Positions 1-6,898 of a stretch of 7,222 nucleotides of DNA are shown here, piece after piece; position 1 is the first letter of the stretch; the number at the start of each line of letters is the position of its first letter. The position numbers and the translations under genes are program-made. The notes beneath the pieces were generated by a model. It worked only from the letters and a program-made list of their open reading frames with translations. It made no database searches and was not told the DNA's origin. Origin of the DNA: Mariprofundus sp. (GTDB lineage Bacteria; Pseudomonadota; Zetaproteobacteria; Mariprofundales; Mariprofundaceae); assembly GCA_030951065.1 (NCBI GenBank), contig JAUZQH010000202.1:1-7222 (forward strand), given 5' to 3'.

Positions 1-1029
1 GATACGGATATCAAACATCTGGTGGCCATGAACCAGATGCTGCGGGACTCTATGGAAGCCATGATGCTGTACCGGGATTTCAGTGATATTGCCCATTATT
101 TATTAAGTGCTGTACAAAAACTGCTGCCCATCAAGGCACTGTCGTTCATGGTCAAGCATGATGAACAGATGCTCCTGCTTGCTCCCGACAACTTTTATCA
201 TGGTGTGACCGTGGATATATCACCTGATTTTCAGAAAATATTTTCGTGCAATCAACGCGACTGGCAAGAAAAATATACAACCCACTACAAAAAAATAGTT
301 GATCCGGCTGTCGGGAAAAATACGGCAGACATTCAGCTGGTGATGCCACTGTTTGCTGCCGATAACCAAAGCTGTCGGGCTGCCGTTATCATGCATATGG
401 AAACCGAAACGGCCATCAGTGCAGAAATTGATGCCCTGTTCAGTCGTCTGATGGAACCGCTTCTGACTGCCGTCGAAAGAGAAATGATTTTCAGATCGAT
501 GGAAGAAGATCGTGATGTTATCTATGAGCGCTCCATCCGCGACCCGCTGACCGGATTATTCACCCGGTTATATATGAAGGACACGGTCTCCCGCATGCTG
601 GAACTGCATGATCGCGAGGCCAGTTCAGCTGTCTCTGTCGTCATGTTTGATGTGGATCACTTCAAACACGTCAATGACACCTACGGCCATATGACAGGTG
701 ATGAGGTATTGAAACAGGTCAGCGCTGTCATACTGTCGGAATGCCGCAAAACCGATATTCCGGTACGTTTCGGGGGTGAGGAATTCCTGACATTTATTGC
801 GTCCTCCAGACCGGACTGCGGTAAAGAATTTGCCGAGCGGGTACGCGAAAAAACAGCCATGCTGCGCTTCAATGCCAACGATCAGGATTTTTCTGTCACC
901 ATCAGTGCCGGTGTTGCCACCCATGCCCAAAATGAATCGCTACAGGAACTGATCAATCGTGTTGATCTTGCCTTGTATGCCGCCAAGGAAAACGGGAGAA
1001 ATCGTGTATACATTGCCCCTGATACCTGA
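1..1029 (+). CDS. Diguanylate cyclase with GAF-like N-terminal region and GGDEF domain (5' partial)
   Basis: Predicted to make cyclic di-GMP from two GTP. The reading frame is open to the left edge, so the N-terminus is probably missing. The first in-frame internal starts are GTG at 22 and ATG at 28, and the residues before them read as ordinary coding sequence. Numbering from GTG 22, residues about 20-150 look like a GAF-type sensor fold (weak call, no ligand residues recognised). A short helical linker follows, then GGDEF from about 172 to 333. Visible key residues are DPLTGLFTR (174-182, Thr in place of the usual Asn), metal-binding D210 and D212 in FDVDHFK, N218, the active-site GGEEF at 251-255, and RKTD at 242-245. 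The last is an RxxD inhibitory site at the correct spacing, so product feedback inhibition is likely. No membrane segment is seen in the visible part. Catalytic competence is well supported; the sensed signal is unknown. Confidence 0.93.
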   Translation, partial: DTDIKHLVAMNQMLRDSMEAMMLYRDFSDIAHYLLSAVQKLLPIKALSFMVKHDEQMLLLAPDNFYHGVTVDISPDFQKIFSCNQRDWQEKYTTHYKKIVDPAVGKNTADIQLVMPLFAADNQSCRAAVIMHMETETAISAEIDALFSRLMEPLLTAVEREMIFRSMEEDRDVIYERSIRDPLTGLFTRLYMKDTVSRMLELHDREASSAVSVVMFDVDHFKHVNDTYGHMTGDEVLKQVSAVILSECRKTDIPVRFGGEEFLTFIASSRPDCGKEFAERVREKTAMLRFNANDQDFSVTISAGVATHAQNESLQELINRVDLALYAAKENGRNRVYIAPDT

Positions 1030-1175
1030 ATCGCCGGTTGCGTGTACTGAACAGTAGAGATACGCCTGTAGTTTTTTACCCAGGGGAAAACATTCATCTG
1101 TGATTCTGAACCAGACCATCAGTCATTCATGAGATGATACTTTCCCTATACCACGACGACACCTAGACTTGCCTC
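1030..1175 (+). other. Intergenic region before lptG
   Basis: This 146-base gap holds the candidate terminator in its first third. The remainder should contain any lptG promoter, but I see no convincing pair of -35/-10 boxes; the best -10-like words are GATACT near 1136 and TATACC near 1147, each without a good partner. There is also no clear Shine-Dalgarno sequence in front of the ATG at 1176. Confidence 0.4.
1040..1077 (+). terminator. Candidate intrinsic terminator after the diguanylate cyclase gene
   Basis: An imperfect stem (GCGT with ACGC, then TACT with AGTA around the loop GAAC) lies 11 bases after the stop codon. Six bases beyond it is a run of six T. The stem has an internal asymmetric bulge and is weak, so this is a plausible but unproven Rho-independent terminator separating the cyclase from lptG. 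Confidence 0.4.
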
Positions 1176-2234
1176 ATGCCTGTAATTTTCAGATGGATTT
1201 TTTCCGGCTGTATGAGCCGTTCGTTAATCATGATGACGACATTGTTGGCGATTTATGTCATTATCGAATCATTCGACAAGGCTCGCTATCTGGGCCATGG
1301 GCTGAGTACCAACCATATGCTCGAATACATATTGCTGAAAATGCCATTCATGATTTCAGAGTTCATGCCAATTATCGTGCTGATCGGCGCCAGCGTTTAT
1401 CTCATCGAAATTTCGCGCCATCATGAAATTGTTGCCCTTCGGGCGGCAGGGCTTGGCATCAACAAGGTATTGCTTCCCCTGCTCGCCGTAGCATTTCTGG
1501 CCTCATTGCTGAGCTTTGCAATTGGCGAATGGATCACGCCCGTCACCAATCAACGCCTGGATACGATTGAGCAGGTAAATATTCAGCACAAACAGAACCC
1601 GAAACAGGGTGTCCAGTGGATCAAGGATGGACACAGGTTTTTCCGGTTGACTCCGTTAAATGCTAATCAGTTCGCCCTGACCATGATTGAAACCGGCAAT
1701 AAGGGTAACTGGATTCAACGTATTGACAGTGCCAGAGCCAGCTATGAACAGGGCACATGGCATCTGAACAATGTATATATCAGTACCCCGTCCAGTGATG
1801 AAGGCATGCAGGTCGAACAGCAGGATGAATTATCCATTACATCTTCTGCCGGACCTGAAACAACCGGATTACCGAGGCCACGGCACATGGATTTCTTCCA
1901 ACTCTATCATTATATCCATGATCTCGAACGTGCCGGTTTAAGTGCCAGCTCTTATAGTTATGCCCTGCACCGGAAATTTTCCGCTCCGTTCTCCTGCCTG
2001 CTGATGGTGATTCTTGCTGCCGCTTTATGTCTTGGCAGCGGCGATCGCAACAGTCGGGCATCGTGGGGCCTGGTACTCACCATTTCACTGGGTCTGGCAT
2101 TTTATATTGTAGGGAATGCCGGCAACCTGTTGGCCAGTAGTGAACACTTGCCGGCGGCTTTCGCGGCCTGGTTACCCAGCCTCGTATTCGGAGGCATCGC
2201 CATCTTCCTCCTGCTCAAACGCGAAGGATACTGA
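1176..2234 (+). CDS. lptG: LPS export ABC transporter permease, LptG (YjgP/YjgQ) family
   Basis: Inner-membrane permease expected to pair with LptF and the ATPase LptB to extract lipopolysaccharide from the inner membrane and pass it to LptC/LptA. The 352-residue length is normal for the family. Layout matches LptF/G: TM1 about 17-33, TM2 about 61-79, a coupling-helix region HEIVALRAAGLG (83-94), TM3 about 98-118, a periplasmic beta-jellyroll from about 120 to 265, then TM4-6 at about 268-288, 297-317 and 331-347. The protein ends shortly after the last helix. ATG 1176 is chosen because it gives the normal short N-terminal arm before TM1, although no Shine-Dalgarno is visible. LptG rather than LptF is judged from overall feel (GHGLST after TM1, IGEWITP after TM3) and is less certain than the family. 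No lptF lies beside it: upstream is the cyclase gene, downstream a convergent gene. Confidence 0.88.
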   Translation: MPVIFRWIFSGCMSRSLIMMTTLLAIYVIIESFDKARYLGHGLSTNHMLEYILLKMPFMISEFMPIIVLIGASVYLIEISRHHEIVALRAAGLGINKVLLPLLAVAFLASLLSFAIGEWITPVTNQRLDTIEQVNIQHKQNPKQGVQWIKDGHRFFRLTPLNANQFALTMIETGNKGNWIQRIDSARASYEQGTWHLNNVYISTPSSDEGMQVEQQDELSITSSAGPETTGLPRPRHMDFFQLYHYIHDLERAGLSASSYSYALHRKFSAPFSCLLMVILAAALCLGSGDRNSRASWGLVLTISLGLAFYIVGNAGNLLASSEHLPAAFAAWLPSLVFGGIAIFLLLKREGY

Positions 2235-2237
2235 ACC

Positions 2238-2255
2238 GGGCTAAATCAGTAGCCC
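2238..2255. terminator. Hairpin at the convergent gene junction, possible bidirectional terminator
   Basis: A perfect 6-bp stem, GGGCTA and TAGCCC, with a 6-base loop, sits 4 bases past the lptG stop codon and 23 bases beyond the end of the opposing barrel gene. It is the only hairpin noticed in this 44-base gap and is placed where a shared terminator would be expected. There is no proper T run after it on either strand, so termination is inferred mainly from position. Confidence 0.4.
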
Positions 2256-2278
2256 CAAAACATATAAATATGCACGAA

Positions 2279-3460
2279 TCAAAAATACCAGTCAGCCCGA
2301 ACAGCATAAAGCGGTTCAAACACGGCAAATTCGCTGCTTCCACTGCCCTGTGGCAGCTGCGCAAAAAAACTGATATCCACATTTTCGTCTGCCGACCAGG
2401 TGAGTGACGGTGAAATAAACCAGCCGGATTGTTGCAGATCAGCAATCAGCAGCAGATCGACTCGCCAGAGCGGGGTCAAGTCGTATCCGAGCATTCCACC
2501 AAGTAAATGCTTTGAGCGACTGTTCAACCGATCCTGATTTAGCCGTGGTAAAGCGGCTGCACCATTATAAAAATACTCCAGCGCCATATAAAGACCGTTG
2601 GGAAACCATGCCTGTTGCCATGTATAATCAATGCCTGCAGACAACTGCCCATAGCCCCCCTCCTGCGGATTTCTCGCCTGCATCCATTCCAGCCGCACGC
2701 CGGCATCACCCAGGTTTCCGGTAACATCGACACCGAACATATTTTCGTTGTTGATACGCCCGACCATCAGCGCCAGATCAAAGTCACCGAATGTATCCTG
2801 CCACCTTAATGCCAGTTTACGCGATGTGCGGGCAGATGTTTGAGCAGGAGCAGCTACGGCAATCAAACTGCCATTGCCGGCGTAGTTCCATTCAACGCGA
2901 CCAGCATCCACACCCAGCTTTTGATCCGGCTCCAGTGCAGTCGGCTGCACCGGATTAAAACGATCCGTCGGGTTCCAGATGCGCCCTGATCCCCATGCAA
3001 TACGCTGGCGACCCAGTTTCACCCGCACCTGTCCGGCTTTATATTCGACCCAGCCCCGGTATAGATCGTGGCGCCAGTTGACATGTGTGCGCCGGATTAT
3101 CGTGGCACTGGCATCCAGCCAGGTCGGTTCGGGTCGGCGCAGTGCTGCAGCCAACACAGGATCTGCCACCAAACCTCCCCATAACAACTCATGATCATAA
3201 GCCAGATGAAACCGAACATGTCCGTAATCTCCATCCGCTTCCAGTCGCAAACGGTTCAAATCGGTGGTTCTGTCCTGCTTCAGACTATCGCGTGTTTCAA
3301 ACAGCAGGTTGGTATATTGGCCGGAGAATTCCAGTGCCACAGCCGAAGGCAAGCAGGATGCCGACACAAGCAGACCAACCAAAACCCTGGCCACGAATAC
3401 ACATGAATCCGCACGGATAAGAAAAAGATCAGACGGTTGAAGGTTGGGTTTTGTGTTCAT
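2279..3460 (-). CDS. Predicted outer-membrane beta-barrel protein linked to the ABC system
   Basis: Last gene of the - strand cluster. From ATG 3460 it encodes 393 residues. A hydrophobic stretch VLVGLLVSASCLPSAVA (26-42) ending in a type I-like AVA site indicates Sec export. The mature part is rich in alternating polar/apolar strands with many aromatic residues and ends in RADWYF, a C-terminal Phe typical of barrels assembled by BAM. A striking segment at 150-170 reads RQRIAWGSGRIWNPTD followed by RFNP, a motif I associate with a group of uncharacterised porin-like proteins. The start is doubtful. The first ~22 codons lie inside an inverted-repeat element, there is no Shine-Dalgarno, and GTG at 3394 (giving MARVLVGLL...) would make a tidier signal peptide. 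The stop of the ATPase gene is 16 bases upstream of ATG 3460. The likely role is the outer-membrane end of the neighbouring export system; the cargo is unknown. Confidence 0.8.
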   Translation of the reverse strand: MNTKPNLQPSDLFLIRADSCVFVARVLVGLLVSASCLPSAVALEFSGQYTNLLFETRDSLKQDRTTDLNRLRLEADGDYGHVRFHLAYDHELLWGGLVADPVLAAALRRPEPTWLDASATIIRRTHVNWRHDLYRGWVEYKAGQVRVKLGRQRIAWGSGRIWNPTDRFNPVQPTALEPDQKLGVDAGRVEWNYAGNGSLIAVAAPAQTSARTSRKLALRWQDTFGDFDLALMVGRINNENMFGVDVTGNLGDAGVRLEWMQARNPQEGGYGQLSAGIDYTWQQAWFPNGLYMALEYFYNGAAALPRLNQDRLNSRSKHLLGGMLGYDLTPLWRVDLLLIADLQQSGWFISPSLTWSADENVDISFFAQLPQGSGSSEFAVFEPLYAVRADWYF

Positions 3461-3475
3461 TCGTGAAATTCGTGG
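3391..3475. repeat. Short inverted-repeat element (about 85 bp) overlapping the barrel gene start
   Basis: The ends are inverted copies: CCACGAAT at 3391-3398 and ATTCGTGG at 3468-3475. Behind each end the same words recur in the same order inward (CAC, GAAT, CAC) with small gaps, so the arms are about 23-24 bases and imperfect. The right arm begins one base after the ATPase stop codon; the left arm runs into the barrel coding region. The CACGAAT/TTCGTG wording resembles abundant non-coding intergenic repeats I recall from many environmental bacterial genomes; that resemblance is from memory and unverified. No protein of its own is encoded. Confidence 0.65.
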
Positions 3476-3476
3476 C

Positions 3477-4166
3477 TCACAAGGCTTTCACTGAAATCAC
3501 TTGCCCGTCCTGCATGGTAATCAGGGTTCGCGCCGAGGCAATGACGGCCGGGTCATGAGAGGCAATGACAAATGTGGTGTGCCGCTCTTCATTGAGTTTT
3601 CGCATCAAATCCATCAGCGATTCACCCGTATGTGAATCAAGATTGGCCGTGGGTTCATCAGCCAGCACCAGGTCGGGTTCAGTTGCCAGGGCTCGTGCTA
3701 CAGCTACCCGCTGCTGCTGCCCTCCGGACATCTGATCGGGCCGGCGGTTTTCAAACCCCTGCAAACCCACCCTGGCCAGCCACTGATCAGCCAGCTGGAA
3801 ACGCTGTTTTTTCTTCACCCCCTGCAATTGCAGCACATAAGCAACATTTTCACGCGCACTCAGGACCCGAATAAGATTATAGGCCTGGAACACAAAACCG
3901 AGATGGTATAAACGAAATCTGGCCCGCTCGGCCGACGACATGGTCAGCAGATTCTGACCGGCAATCACAAGTGAGCCTGAATCCGGTCGATCCAGTCCGC
4001 CCAGCATATTCAGCAGCGTTGTCTTGCCTGATCCGGAACGTCCCGCCAGCACCACATATGCCCCCCGCTCAATCAACAAATCGACACCATCCAGCGCCAT
4101 CACCTTCAGCTCACCACTTTCATAATACCGGGTCAGCCCGCTCGCTGAAATCAACACGTCAGACAT
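3477..4166 (-). CDS. ABC transporter ATP-binding protein, LolD/MacB-like
   Basis: Cytoplasmic ATPase that would power the two permeases encoded just upstream. At 229 residues it has the usual length of a stand-alone LolD/MacB-type nucleotide-binding domain. All motifs are intact: Walker A GRSGSGKT (42-49), Q-loop Q94 in FVFQAYNL, signature MSGGQ (146-150, Met in place of the usual Leu), Walker B LVLADEP (166-172) with catalytic E171, D-loop NLD (175-177), and H-loop H204 in ASHDP. The AYNLI and DEPTANLD wording is characteristic of the MacB/LolD/FtsE group. The start ATG is supported by a strong Shine-Dalgarno sequence. Permease B ends 86 bases upstream and the barrel gene follows closely, so co-transcription is likely. 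It could be named LolD-like, but the context argues against calling it housekeeping lolD. Confidence 0.93.
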   Translation of the reverse strand: MSDVLISASGLTRYYESGELKVMALDGVDLLIERGAYVVLAGRSGSGKTTLLNMLGGLDRPDSGSLVIAGQNLLTMSSAERARFRLYHLGFVFQAYNLIRVLSARENVAYVLQLQGVKKKQRFQLADQWLARVGLQGFENRRPDQMSGGQQQRVAVARALATEPDLVLADEPTANLDSHTGESLMDLMRKLNEERHTTFVIASHDPAVIASARTLITMQDGQVISVKAL

Positions 4167-4252
4167 CTACCCCTCCACGACAGAAACCCAATCCACAAAA
4201 TTTACAGCCATCCAATCCTGACTTGCAGTACAATATTGTTGACGCGTCCACG
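4167..4252 (-). other. Gap between permease B and ATPase genes with two adjacent palindromes
   Basis: No gene fits in these 86 bases. Two perfect short palindromes lie almost side by side: ACAATATTGT (4230-4239) and GACGCGTC (4241-4248). They could be an operator or a processing site, or chance; no promoter boxes stand out. Confidence 0.3.
4170..4176 (-). promoter_or_regulatory. Strong ribosome binding site of the ATPase gene
   Basis: GGAGGGG on the - strand, three bases before the ATG (five if GGAGG is taken as the core). It is the only good Shine-Dalgarno in the cluster and supports the chosen start at 4166. Confidence 0.7.
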
Positions 4253-5488
4253 TTATAATTCCCGCAAAGCACTGGCCGGTTCCAGTCTGGAGGCTTTCCA
4301 GGCCGGGATCAGACCTGCGATGATCGCACCAAACAGTGCAGCACCCAAAATACGCAGAACGCTGTCGGCCTGCAGCAGCGGATGGATAACCGGATCCATA
4401 TACATAAATGAGAAGGCAATGGCGAATTGCGACAAATCAATGCCATATTCGCCATACCAGAGCGACAGCCCGCCACCGATCATAAAACCACTCAACCCGC
4501 CAATGAATACCAGGATCACCGTTTCCCATACGACCATGGCAAACACCTGAGGCGGGGTTACCCCCAGTGCGCTCATCAATCCGAACTCGCGCACGCGTTC
4601 ATGCATACTCATCAACATCGTATTAAGCACTTCGGCCAGCACCACAATAATCACGATCAGCAATACCACCCAGGTATAGGCGTCGGCAAAATCAGCCCAT
4701 TGCTGCGCCATCGGATCGATATCGAACCAGCGTAACACTTCCATCCCCTGGCCTGCCAGTGCGGCTTTCAGATCCCCGGCCAATGGTGTCACCCGATCGA
4801 AACTGTCTGCACGGATCACGATATCGGTCACCGCCTGACCAATCCCCAGCCATTGTTGTGCTGTAGTCAACGGTACAATCACGCTCATATCATCCACATC
4901 CATCACCCCGGAATGGATCAGCCCGCGCACCCGAAATACTTCGGATGCGATATCGCCGCCCGGCACTGCAGCCATCAACACCAGTTTATCGCCAATGCCA
5001 ATACCGAGTCGCTCCGCCAAACCGTCACCCAGGACAGCTGCCCGTTGATCCCCTGCAGGCAACCAGTCCCCTGCCGAGATAAACGTAGCCAGTCGGCTCA
5101 GACGTTGTTCGGCTTCCGCCTCTACACCATAAATAAATGCCCCCGCATTGGCGCCGGCACTGGAAGCCAGCCCGGACACACGTACGCGTCGGGCCATCGT
5201 CTGTATGCCGGAGATTTGGCTTATTGATTCCGTCACCGCTTGCGGATCAGTGATCCGTTGCGCCAGCTTGCGACTGTCTTCAAAACCCTCGGCATGAATC
5301 TGGATATGCCCGGTCATGGTCAGCGCAAAGTTGGTCTTGATCTGTTGCATCCAGCCATCATCCATGGCCGAAAGAAATGTCAGCGCCGCAATGCCAATAG
5401 CAAGCGCGGCAGCTGTCAGTATTGTGCGCAACGGGTGCAGGCACAAATTCCGCCAGCCCAGCTTCAGATAAATCGACAGGTTATCCAT
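4253..5488 (-). CDS. ABC transporter permease B, FtsX/MacB (LolC/E-like) family
   Basis: Inner-membrane subunit of 411 residues with the four-helix MacB/LolCE topology. TM1 is at about 21-41, followed by a large periplasmic domain (about 45-270). TM2 is at about 271-292, TM3 about 316-341 and TM4 about 378-398, with a short cytoplasmic tail ending in RLEPASALREL. The segment NTMLMSMHERVREFGLMSALG after TM2 is the FtsX-domain cytoplasmic loop that contacts the ATPase. It is paralogous to permease A, sharing HIQIHAEGF (61-69), LRWFDIDPMAQQW (252-264), GIDLS (349-353) and PVIH (366-369). The pair therefore probably forms a heterodimer. The start ATG at 5488 lies in the inner copy of a 17-bp tandem duplication, and the gap to permease A (201 bases) is occupied by an inverted-repeat element. 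The transported cargo is probably lipidic or a lipoprotein, by family analogy only. Confidence 0.9.
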   Translation of the reverse strand: MDNLSIYLKLGWRNLCLHPLRTILTAAALAIGIAALTFLSAMDDGWMQQIKTNFALTMTGHIQIHAEGFEDSRKLAQRITDPQAVTESISQISGIQTMARRVRVSGLASSAGANAGAFIYGVEAEAEQRLSRLATFISAGDWLPAGDQRAAVLGDGLAERLGIGIGDKLVLMAAVPGGDIASEVFRVRGLIHSGVMDVDDMSVIVPLTTAQQWLGIGQAVTDIVIRADSFDRVTPLAGDLKAALAGQGMEVLRWFDIDPMAQQWADFADAYTWVVLLIVIIVVLAEVLNTMLMSMHERVREFGLMSALGVTPPQVFAMVVWETVILVFIGGLSGFMIGGGLSLWYGEYGIDLSQFAIAFSFMYMDPVIHPLLQADSVLRILGAALFGAIIAGLIPAWKASRLEPASALREL

Positions 5489-5516
5489 CAGTCAAAGCCA
5501 TCCATCAGTCAAAACC
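5483..5516. repeat. 17-bp tandem duplication over the permease B start codon
   Basis: Two head-to-tail copies, 5483-5499 and 5500-5516, differ at one base (G at 5497, A at 5514). On the - strand each copy contains CTGATGG, so the start codon is present twice. Starting at the outer ATG gives a five-codon frame (MDGFD) whose TGA overlaps the inner, annotated ATG as TGATG. Confidence 0.85.
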
Positions 5517-5520
5517 TTTT

Positions 5521-5667
5521 CACCGCAAAGTACGCAAGGGACGCAGAGGAAAAACAGCGATTATGCGATGAACCTTCCATACGTTGATAATGTTTTATAA
5601 CATGGAAATACATCATAATTTTAGACCAAATAGATTTTCCTCTGCGCACACTGTGTCCTCTGCGGTG
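5521..5667. repeat. 147-bp MITE-like element with 33-bp terminal inverted repeats
   Basis: The left arm (5521-5553) begins CACCGCAAAG and the right arm (5635-5667), read on the - strand, begins CACCGCAGAGG. Both end in CGCAGAGGAAAA. By eye 26 of 33 positions match. The 81-base interior is AT-rich and has its own imperfect dyad (TTCCAT near 5575 with ATGGAA near 5602). No coding sequence and no obvious target-site duplication are seen. The CGCAGAGG-type wording resembles widespread intergenic repeats in environmental bacteria (from memory). The element fills most of the gap between the two permease genes. Confidence 0.8.
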
Positions 5668-5689
5668 CATGCATTTTAGTTGTTTCTGA

Positions 5690-6898
5690 TCATGCATGAT
5701 GAATCGCCTCGACAGGCTCCAGTCGTGCAGCCCGAATGGCCGGCCAGACTGAGGCTGCGACAGACGCAGCCAGCACTGCCATAACCGTATCCAGCAAATG
5801 AGAGTTATCAATTTCGGTATGAATCACCGGATTGAGATAGAAGCGGGCGACTGAATCCATCTGGCTGGAGAGGTCGATGCCGACACCATGAAAATAATAC
5901 ACCAGTGCCAGCCCTGCCACGGTGCCAGCCATAATACCGGCCAGACCCAGCAACAACGACTCTGTTACCACCATGGCCGCCAGACGCAAACGTCCACAGC
6001 CCAGTGCCATCATCACACCGAACTCATGCATACGTTCCAGCATACTCATCAGCGCTGTGTTCATGATCCCGGCTGCCACAATCACCAGCACAATGGTCAG
6101 AAAGATATAGTAAAATGCGTTCTCCAGTTCCACCCACTGTTTCATCATCGGATACATATCGTACCAGCGCAACACCTCATACGACTTGCCCAGTTTCGCT
6201 TTCAATACAGCCGTTACCGGTTCCAGCCTTTCAGGTGGCAGTTGCACCACAATTTCTGAATGTCGCCCGCCCATAGCTGTCATCTGCTGCAGAAAACCAA
6301 GCGGAATAATCGCCAAACCACGGTCGATGCCCATCTCGCCGCTGGAAATAATACCGACCAGAGTCAGCTTTTCCGCAGCCAGTGCGCCATATATATCTTC
6401 AGTCAGAAAAACAACATCATCGCCAATGCTGACCCCGAGGTTTCGAGCAGTCGTCTTTCCCAACACGCATGCAGCTTCATCATTGTCCTGAATAAAACGA
6501 CCATGATCAACCTTGGCAGCAATGCGCGTTGCCTTCTTCTCCATGTCAGGGTTCATACCAAGCAGAACAAGCCCTTCGGAGCTTTCCTCACCTGCTGCCA
6601 GCGCGAAGGTCCGCAGTCGATAACTGAAACCCCTTATCCCGTTGGCCTTCAGCAGCCGGATAACCAGCCCGGAATCAGGCACTGTTTTCACCAGCTGTGG
6701 ATGATGGAAAAAGCCGTTCGCGTGAACCTGAATACTGCCGACTATCACCTGTTGCAGATTACGCATCATGGTATTGTGCACACCATCATTAAAACCCCAG
6801 AGGAAAATTAACGAGGCCAGACCCAGCGCAACCGCAGATACTGTTATCAGGCTGCGGCGAGCATTGCGCACAACATTGCGCCAGGCCAGTGACAACAT
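5690..6898 (-). CDS. ABC transporter permease A, FtsX/MacB (LolC/E-like) family
   Basis: Inner-membrane permease of 402 residues, paralogue and likely heterodimer partner of permease B. Topology: TM1 about 15-36, periplasmic MacB-type domain about 40-262, TM2 about 263-284, TM3 about 307-335, TM4 about 367-388, tail RLEPVEAIHHA. Shared signatures with permease B are IQVHANGF (56-63), LRWYDMYPMMKQW (243-255), NTALMSMLERMHEFG (280-294), GIDLS (340-344) and PVIH (357-360). The start is taken as ATG 6898 rather than the TTG just before it (6901). With ATG the start overlaps the TGA of the upstream LolA-like gene by one base (TGATG), the usual sign of translational coupling. This close coupling ties permease and LolA-like carrier into one function. 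Compared with classic LolC/LolE, the TM3-TM4 connection is long, as in its paralogue. Confidence 0.9.
   Translation of the reverse strand: MLSLAWRNVVRNARRSLITVSAVALGLASLIFLWGFNDGVHNTMMRNLQQVIVGSIQVHANGFFHHPQLVKTVPDSGLVIRLLKANGIRGFSYRLRTFALAAGEESSEGLVLLGMNPDMEKKATRIAAKVDHGRFIQDNDEAACVLGKTTARNLGVSIGDDVVFLTEDIYGALAAEKLTLVGIISSGEMGIDRGLAIIPLGFLQQMTAMGGRHSEIVVQLPPERLEPVTAVLKAKLGKSYEVLRWYDMYPMMKQWVELENAFYYIFLTIVLVIVAAGIMNTALMSMLERMHEFGVMMALGCGRLRLAAMVVTESLLLGLAGIMAGTVAGLALVYYFHGVGIDLSSQMDSVARFYLNPVIHTEIDNSHLLDTVMAVLAASVAASVWPAIRAARLEPVEAIHHA

Noticed and set aside
1169..1426. Open frame beginning TTG in another + strand frame at the lptG start
   Set aside because: It overlaps the first quarter of lptG out of frame, and the lptG frame encodes the expected membrane segments throughout.
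3326..3394. Possible lipoprotein signal (Cys at residue 36 of the barrel protein)
   Set aside because: The residues before the Cys (SAS) do not make a good lipobox, and AVA six residues later is a better type I cleavage site, consistent with a barrel protein.
5509..5811. Open frame on the - strand running through the 147-bp element
   Set aside because: It starts inside the permease A gene out of frame and continues through the repeat; the translation looks random.
6260..6811. Long open frame of 183 codons on the + strand
   Set aside because: It is antisense to permease A, whose family motifs and coupled start are clear. The translated product is low in recognisable structure and shows no start context.
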